This document shows positions 59,321 to 64,000 of a stretch of 64,000 bases of DNA, piece after piece. How positions within the stretch are numbered: the first letter of the stretch is position 1; every line of letters begins with the position of its first letter. The stretch spans positions 62,001 to 126,000 of the forward strand of contig BSBK01007032.1 in NCBI GenBank assembly GCA_027943335.1. The letters are read 5' to 3'. Below the pieces are notes generated by a model. The model had not been told where the DNA came from, did not search any database, and was given only the letters and a program-made list of their open reading frames with translations. This stretch comes from Chamaecyparis obtusa (taxonomy: Eukaryota; Streptophyta; Pinopsida; Cupressales; Cupressaceae). The translations under genes and the position numbers were made by a program.

Positions 59321-59774
59321 GCAATGTTTTATCTATGGGAAACCTATATTAGAATGTTAACATTCTTGTACTTTTGCAGCTCCTCTAGTATTGCAACATC
59401 TTCATATGCAACTACTTTATATAACTCTTTAGTCATTCTTTCATTCACTCACTGAGCCTATTCCACAGGATGGTCAATTTAATGGTCAACCTTCCAAGAT
59501 TGCCTTTGCCTTAGACTACTCCCAACCCTCCCTTCTATTCACCATGGATGTTAGTGAAAGGATTGCACTAGACTTATTTGTCAAAATTTTTAGGTGTAAG
59601 ACAGTTATTTATGGGGGAGATTTTCACCAAAAAAATTTCACATATAAGATATTGGAGAATCCGGTGAAAGTCTTCCCCATAAATAACCCACTAACTAATG
59701 AATATTTTATATTTGTTTTAAGATAACTCTTTTGGTATTATTTTTTCATATTATAAAATTTATATAACTTATCT
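59321..59774. other. Unassigned DNA between LINE fragment and LTR
   Basis: No coding motif recognised apart from the hairpin within it. A short open frame at 59544-59726 spans the hairpin and is judged chance. Confidence 0.4.
59605..59686. repeat. 24-bp-stem hairpin
   Basis: TTATTTATGGGGGAGATTTT... (59605-59628) pairs with 59663-59686 at 22 of 24 positions. The two mismatches would be G-U wobbles in RNA. The loop is 34 nt. Confidence 0.75.
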
Positions 59775-60302
59775 AGCTATAGATAAATCTCTTAACTGAG
59801 TGGGACTTAATAGTCTTTATATTTCAATATGACATTCAATGAATATTGATTATTTTCTTGTTGACCCCATAGCACGAATGTTTTGTCATGGAGAATTGTT
59901 AGTGATAAATCCTCTAACTAGGTGACACCTTACAGTGTGTTATTATAACCTTTAATAGGGTTGGCTCTTAACCGAGCTCATTTCATAAGAGTAAAAATTA
60001 TTTTGGGTTACCGGTCCGAGGTGGTTTTTCCCCTAACAGAGTTTCGATGTTAAAAATCAAAGTTTTATATGTTTATGGATGTGGTAAATTTTTATTTTAC
60101 TTTACACATTACTATTACTGGTTTGACCGGTATATACACTAGTTAATTTACTGCTATTCGGTAGATGAACAAAAAGGCACAGTTAACATTTTACCAAGTT
60201 GATTAAATTGTTTGAAAGGTTTGTTTTATACATCTGGGAGTATTTGGGACTGTAGGATAACTAGACTTAACTGATTCACCCACGCTCTTAGTTATCTAAA
60301 AA
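59775..60302 (+). repeat. 5' LTR (right part) of a copia-like element
   Basis: Matches 63088-63622 from ATAGATAAATCTCTTAAC to the ATCTAA end, through GGTTTTTCCCCTAA and CATCTGGGAGTATTTGGGAC. It is followed by TGGTATCA (60304-60311), the first eight bases of the initiator-Met PBS. The upstream half of this LTR is missing or replaced. Confidence 0.75.
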
Positions 60303-60303
60303 T

Positions 60304-60315
60304 TGGTATCAAGAA
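60304..60315 (+). other. Degenerate primer-binding site
   Basis: TGGTATCA followed by AGAA instead of GAGC. It lies two bases after the LTR end. Confidence 0.6.
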
Positions 60316-60849
60316 ATGTACATGAAATATCTATCTACAAGAGAGAAATGTACATGAAATATTCAAGCTACATCTAAAGGGAGAGAAAATGGGAGAGAGA
60401 TGACTAACAGGGAGAGTATTGATGTTGTGAAGTGAATAAACATATTAAATGTATAAGCTAGGGAGAACTTATCAAGTTACAACATTTTCATACAAAATTG
60501 TAGACAAATGTTTAGTATTCTATGACATATTTCATATTGTGTTGCCATCGATGCCAAATGGAGAGATTGATAGAACTACAATCGATTGAATATCTTGAAG
60601 GAGATTTTGACAACTGATTGATTACTTCAAAAGATAGCGATTGATGATCACTAAGCTACTACAATATACGTGACATATTAAATCAGTTAATGTATTGTGA
60701 TCATTGATGTCAACTAGCTTTGACTATAGTTATCATGAAAGTTACAAACATTTGAAGAAGGAAATAATGGTGAAGGAATGAGATATTCACATGAAGATGA
60801 GATGTATGAGAAATATATGGATATGGTATTTATTGGGTAACTTATTGAT

Positions 60850-62161
60850 GAGTATATGAGACAGGGAAAATGGAATTGAGAAGCTGGAGAAGATGGTGGG
60901 TAACATTGCTGAGCAGAGTTTTGCCATTCTCAAGGCTTCGACTGATCATGTCAAGATTATCGTGGACAAAATGGAATAGGGAAAAGGGGAACAAGAGATT
61001 ATTGAGGTCAAGGAGGACCACAGACCTAACAAAAGAACTAGATCAAGCTTCAGGAAGCTGGAGGATAATAAGAGCAAAGATATTGAGGAACTCAAAGTAT
61101 CCTCTCACAAAATGCAGATGCTGGCCAGTGGGGTGACCCCATAATAGTGGGTTACACTTTTTTAGACATGCTGATTTTTGCTGAAATGACACATTTTTAA
61201 TAAAATATGATTATTTAAGTGTTCAGAGGTTCAATTTGAAGGAAATAATTAGAAATGGTTAGCTGAAAGCCTCTTAGATAAAAAAATCATTGATATAACA
61301 TATATAATCCTCATTCATACCTATAATGGAGTCTCCTTCGCACCTATTAAAATGCTGATAAAAAATCACTTCAACTTTATCTTTTGGCAGATCAAATGAA
61401 TCCATTCGAAAAACCTATCTATGTAGTAAGGTACTACAGAGAAAACTATTTCCAATTATTATAATGTTAATATCTATTAAGTTTATTATGACTTTGTATT
61501 TTTAGTTTTACTAAACATAGATATTTCACCGTATCTCCACCTCTATGTTCGATGCTTATGGAAAAATAGTAAATGAGAGAAAAAAAATTCTAAAAAATAT
61601 CTATGCCCTAGGTATTGAAGTTATCTTTCTATCAAAAAAAATTTTAAAAAAATTGGACAAATACACAAAAAGTTATAAGCTATGTAGTCAACATATGTCA
61701 AAATTATGGCTTGGTCAACTTCAAACGTTAATAAAATATGAAATAATCATGATAATGTCACAAAACCAATTGCATGCCCTCCATATGGACATTAAAAAAC
61801 TAAATTTGAAAGAATCACATTGATATCTATTTTAGAAAAAAAGTTATGCTCTACGAAAACAATGTAACTCTTTGAAAATGACATTTTTAGCAACATACCA
61901 ATTTTTGTGGGAGAAAGAAAAAACCAATCAAATCAATTAAAAAATAAAAATAAAAAATATATTTAGAATCTAGATAGAAAATCCTAAAAGACTCTAATTT
62001 ACTTCATCTTCTGATTCTTAACGGTTTAACAACAATATGCATTCGAATCTAAAAGTTTTATTCAAAATTTAGAGTACAGTGTCCATTCAGGCAAAAAAGT
62101 GTAACCCACTATTGTGGGTTCACCCACTGAATAGATGGTTGATCTTATGAAGTGTATCTAG
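60850..62161 (+). pseudogene. Unnamed coiled-coil protein family (copy 3), split by a transposon
   Basis: The frame beginning near 60868 gives GIEKLEKMVGNIAEQSF, ILKASTDHVKIIVDKME, then TAG (60977-60979), and continues in the same frame GKGEQEIIEVKEDH ... SKDIEELKVSSHKMQMLAS. A 995-bp TIR element interrupts it at 61131. After it the reading resumes with MVDLMKCI and TAG (62159-62161), matching the DEDLMKCI end of copy 2. Only the C-terminal coiled coil is present. It lies inside the LTR-flanked copia-like element, so the family may be a TE-borne gene. Function unknown. Confidence 0.6.
61131..62125. mobile_element. ~1-kb DNA transposon with ~33-bp terminal inverted repeats
   Basis: The left end GGGTGACCCCATAATAGTGG then GTTACACTTTTTT is the inverse of the right end AAAAAAGTGTAACCCACTAT then TGTGGGTTCACCC, about 31 of 33 positions. 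The interior is AT-rich and has one 92-codon Lys/Ile-rich open frame (61545-61823) without recognisable transposase motifs. A clear target duplication was not found. Its insertion inside the coiled-coil frame of copy 3 is supported by the resumed homology on the far side. A related single end occurs at 28312-28343. The superfamily is not assigned. Confidence 0.8.
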
Positions 62162-62400
62162 CCTGCTATCTGCTATCCTGTTATCTTTTTTTTGTCTTTT
62201 TTAATATGTCTTTCTGTTTAAAGACTTGTTAAATTTTCTGTTGTCTTTTTTTGGTGTTGATGCACTATTTCTGATGGATCTTTAATACTTATCTTGTAAT
62301 CTTGATGTAAAAGGTGTCAGGTCCTTTCAAAACCTATTTTTACATAATCAAAACTTATTGATGAGTCTATGACATTATGTTAGTAATTTGATTGTATTAC
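62162..62400. other. Short spacer after copy 3
   Basis: T-rich sequence following the coiled-coil stop, comparable to the T-rich region after copy 2 at 12517. No gene seen. Confidence 0.4.
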
Positions 62401-63622
62401 ATAATTTTGTTATGGATTGCAGATCAAGAATGAACAAGTTTATGTGGTCGGTACAAATGAAGAACTTAGTATACACTGAGTTGAAACAGTGTACACCGAG
62501 CAAGTGTAGTGTATATTGTATAGTGTTAACCAAGTTATAAGTCATCGACACATCACGATATTGACCGAGTGAAATAAATTAATGGAACATATGACTGCCA
62601 AATAAAGATGATGAGCTGGTCAATTATGGATGATTCTAAGGTTATAGATAAAGCTTTTTATGATGATCATAGTACTGATAAAATTCAAGGATAATCAGAT
62701 GAAGGAGAATGAAACATGTTAGAGACATAATTGTCGAGGAAGGTTAAAGGGACAAAATCAATAGTGAAGATTAAGAGGAAAAATCTATGGATGGAAATAA
62801 AATGGTTTATTATGAGTATACAAGGAGACATGAGATTTAGATTGATTTTTGGAATGTGTGTGAGAAGAATACATTCATGTCAAGCTGGTCAAAAAGGTTG
62901 AAGATAGAACCAAGCAATTTTGTAGACAACACTAAGCATTAGAGAAAAGGAATTACCGAGCATAACAGAGTTTGAGGAAACAAAGAGATTGAATTGAGAT
63001 TATTGGCAAAAGGTATTTTGAGCTTACAATAGATCTGAAAATCTACAAAACAAGTTTCATTTGAATAAGATCATTACTGTCACATTCTAACCATTACTAT
63101 AGATAAATCTCTTAACCAAGTGGGACTTAAAAGTCTTTATATTTCAATATGACATTCAATGAATGTTGATTGTTTTCTTCTTGAACCCATAGTGAATGTT
63201 TGGTCACGAAGAACTGTTAGTGATAAATCCTCTAACCAAGCCACAACTTACAATGTGTTATTGTAACCTTTAACAGGCTTGGCTCTTAACCGAGCTTACT
63301 TTAGAAGAGTGAAAATTATTTTGGGTTACCAGTCCTAGGTGGTTTTTCCCCTAAAAGGGTTTCCACGTTATTTAAAAATCAAAGTGTTAAATGTTTATGG
63401 AAGTGGTGAATTATTATTTTACTTTACACATTACTATTACTAGTTTGATTGGTATATACACTTGTTAATTTATTGCTATTCAGTAGATGAACAGAAAGAA
63501 ACAGTTAAGGTTTTACCGAGTTGATTAAATTGTTCAAAAGATTTGTTTTATACATCTGGGAGTATTTGGGACTATAGGATAAATGGAATTAACTGATTCA
63601 ACCCCCCTCTCATTTATCTAAC
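62401..63622 (+). repeat. 3' LTR of the copia-like element
   Basis: The right half (63088-63622) matches the 5' LTR part at 59775-60302 and ends CCCCCCTCTCATTTATCTAACA. The left half has AACCAAGTT and GACCGAGTG words like the remnant at 20560-21075. The left edge is approximate. Confidence 0.6.
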
Positions 63623-64000
63623 AATTATGTAGTGTATATGTGTAACTATATGTACATATAATTAAAAATTTATTAATAAAGTATGCAATAATAAAGGAGG
63701 GTTAAAAAGTAGTAAGAGTCATGTATCAAACATCAATTAGTTATATGTATTACATCCCTTTCATTCACTTTTGTGTTAAATAATAAAAAGATAAATGTGA
63801 AAACATAATGATATATTCTCATTAAAATAGTAATTTTTTTAATTTTAAAATAAAATTTTTAATTTTAAAACTATCTAGAAAAATAAAACAAAAAAAAAAT
63901 CTTCAATTAAATGGTCAAATTTAATTTTCAAGTAGCCACCTTTGAATGCTAAGGCAATCTCACATTTTAAAAACTTTTTCATAAATTTAATATGTACATA
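63623..64000. other. AT-rich DNA with no recognisable gene
   Basis: Flanking DNA after the LTR. No features seen. Confidence 0.5.

Overview
The window looks like nuclear DNA from a large, repeat-rich plant genome, most likely a gymnosperm (conifer). It is AT-rich and gene-poor, with nested and decayed LTR retrotransposons, LINE fragments, DNA-transposon termini and several kb-scale local duplications. It has plant-type initiator-Met primer-binding sites, an intron-bearing plant CDC48 fragment and a nepenthesin-type aspartic protease. The species is inferred from this character, not from a marker gene. No tRNA, rRNA, CRISPR or bacterial-type feature was seen.

The only gene that looks intact is an intronless nepenthesin/CDR1-like aspartic protease at 38946-40295 (+), 449 aa. 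Three damaged relatives lie at 5890-7094, 28425-29208 and 47921-48186. A ~150-bp tandem repeat built on GTGCCCCACTGAATAAAATAAT-like units lies upstream of the three copies that keep a 5' end, so gene and upstream array seem to have been duplicated together.

Layout. 0-4.6 kb: decayed minus-strand open frame of an unnamed repeat-encoded protein family, then a 5'-truncated LINE. 5.4-7.3 kb: protease pseudogene A. 7.3-11.3 kb: Ty3/gypsy-type element with LTR, Gag-like region, protease and G-patch but no RT. 11.3-12.5 kb: second member of the unnamed acidic/coiled-coil family. 12.9-16.3 kb: structurally complete, non-coding LTR element (two ~382-bp LTRs, PBS, PPT, 5-bp target duplication). 17.2-20.5 kb: second decayed gypsy-like element. 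21-26 kb: repeat S1 followed by gypsy gag/LTR repeat S3. 26.1-27.1 kb: a 0.94-kb palindrome. 27.2-29.2 kb: tandem repeat and protease pseudogene B. 29.2-35.1 kb: second S3 copy carrying a 3.49-kb solo-LTR-like insertion. 35-37.2 kb: microsatellites, AT-rich DNA and a possible CACTA end. 37.3-40.5 kb: array, duplicated promoter and the intact protease. 40.3-51.2 kb: three copies (one partial) of repeat S2, two containing LINE RT remnants, plus protease fragment D. 51.7-57.3 kb: second S1 copy interrupted by another solo-LTR-like element. 57.3-59.3 kb: CACTA-like end, captured CDC48 fragment with its intron, LINE fragment. 59.8-63.6 kb: LTR-flanked copia-like element containing the third member of the unnamed family, itself interrupted by a ~1-kb TIR transposon.

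The genes do not form a pathway. The main biology is one surviving secreted or membrane-anchored protease in a duplicated cluster inside mobile DNA. The duplicated segments act as internal controls: several insertions are dated and bounded by a paralogous empty site elsewhere in the window. The most novel items are the multi-copy coiled-coil family with a shared in-frame TAG, a cluster of long inverted repeats inside the 3.49-kb LTR, the large palindrome, and the CDC48 capture.
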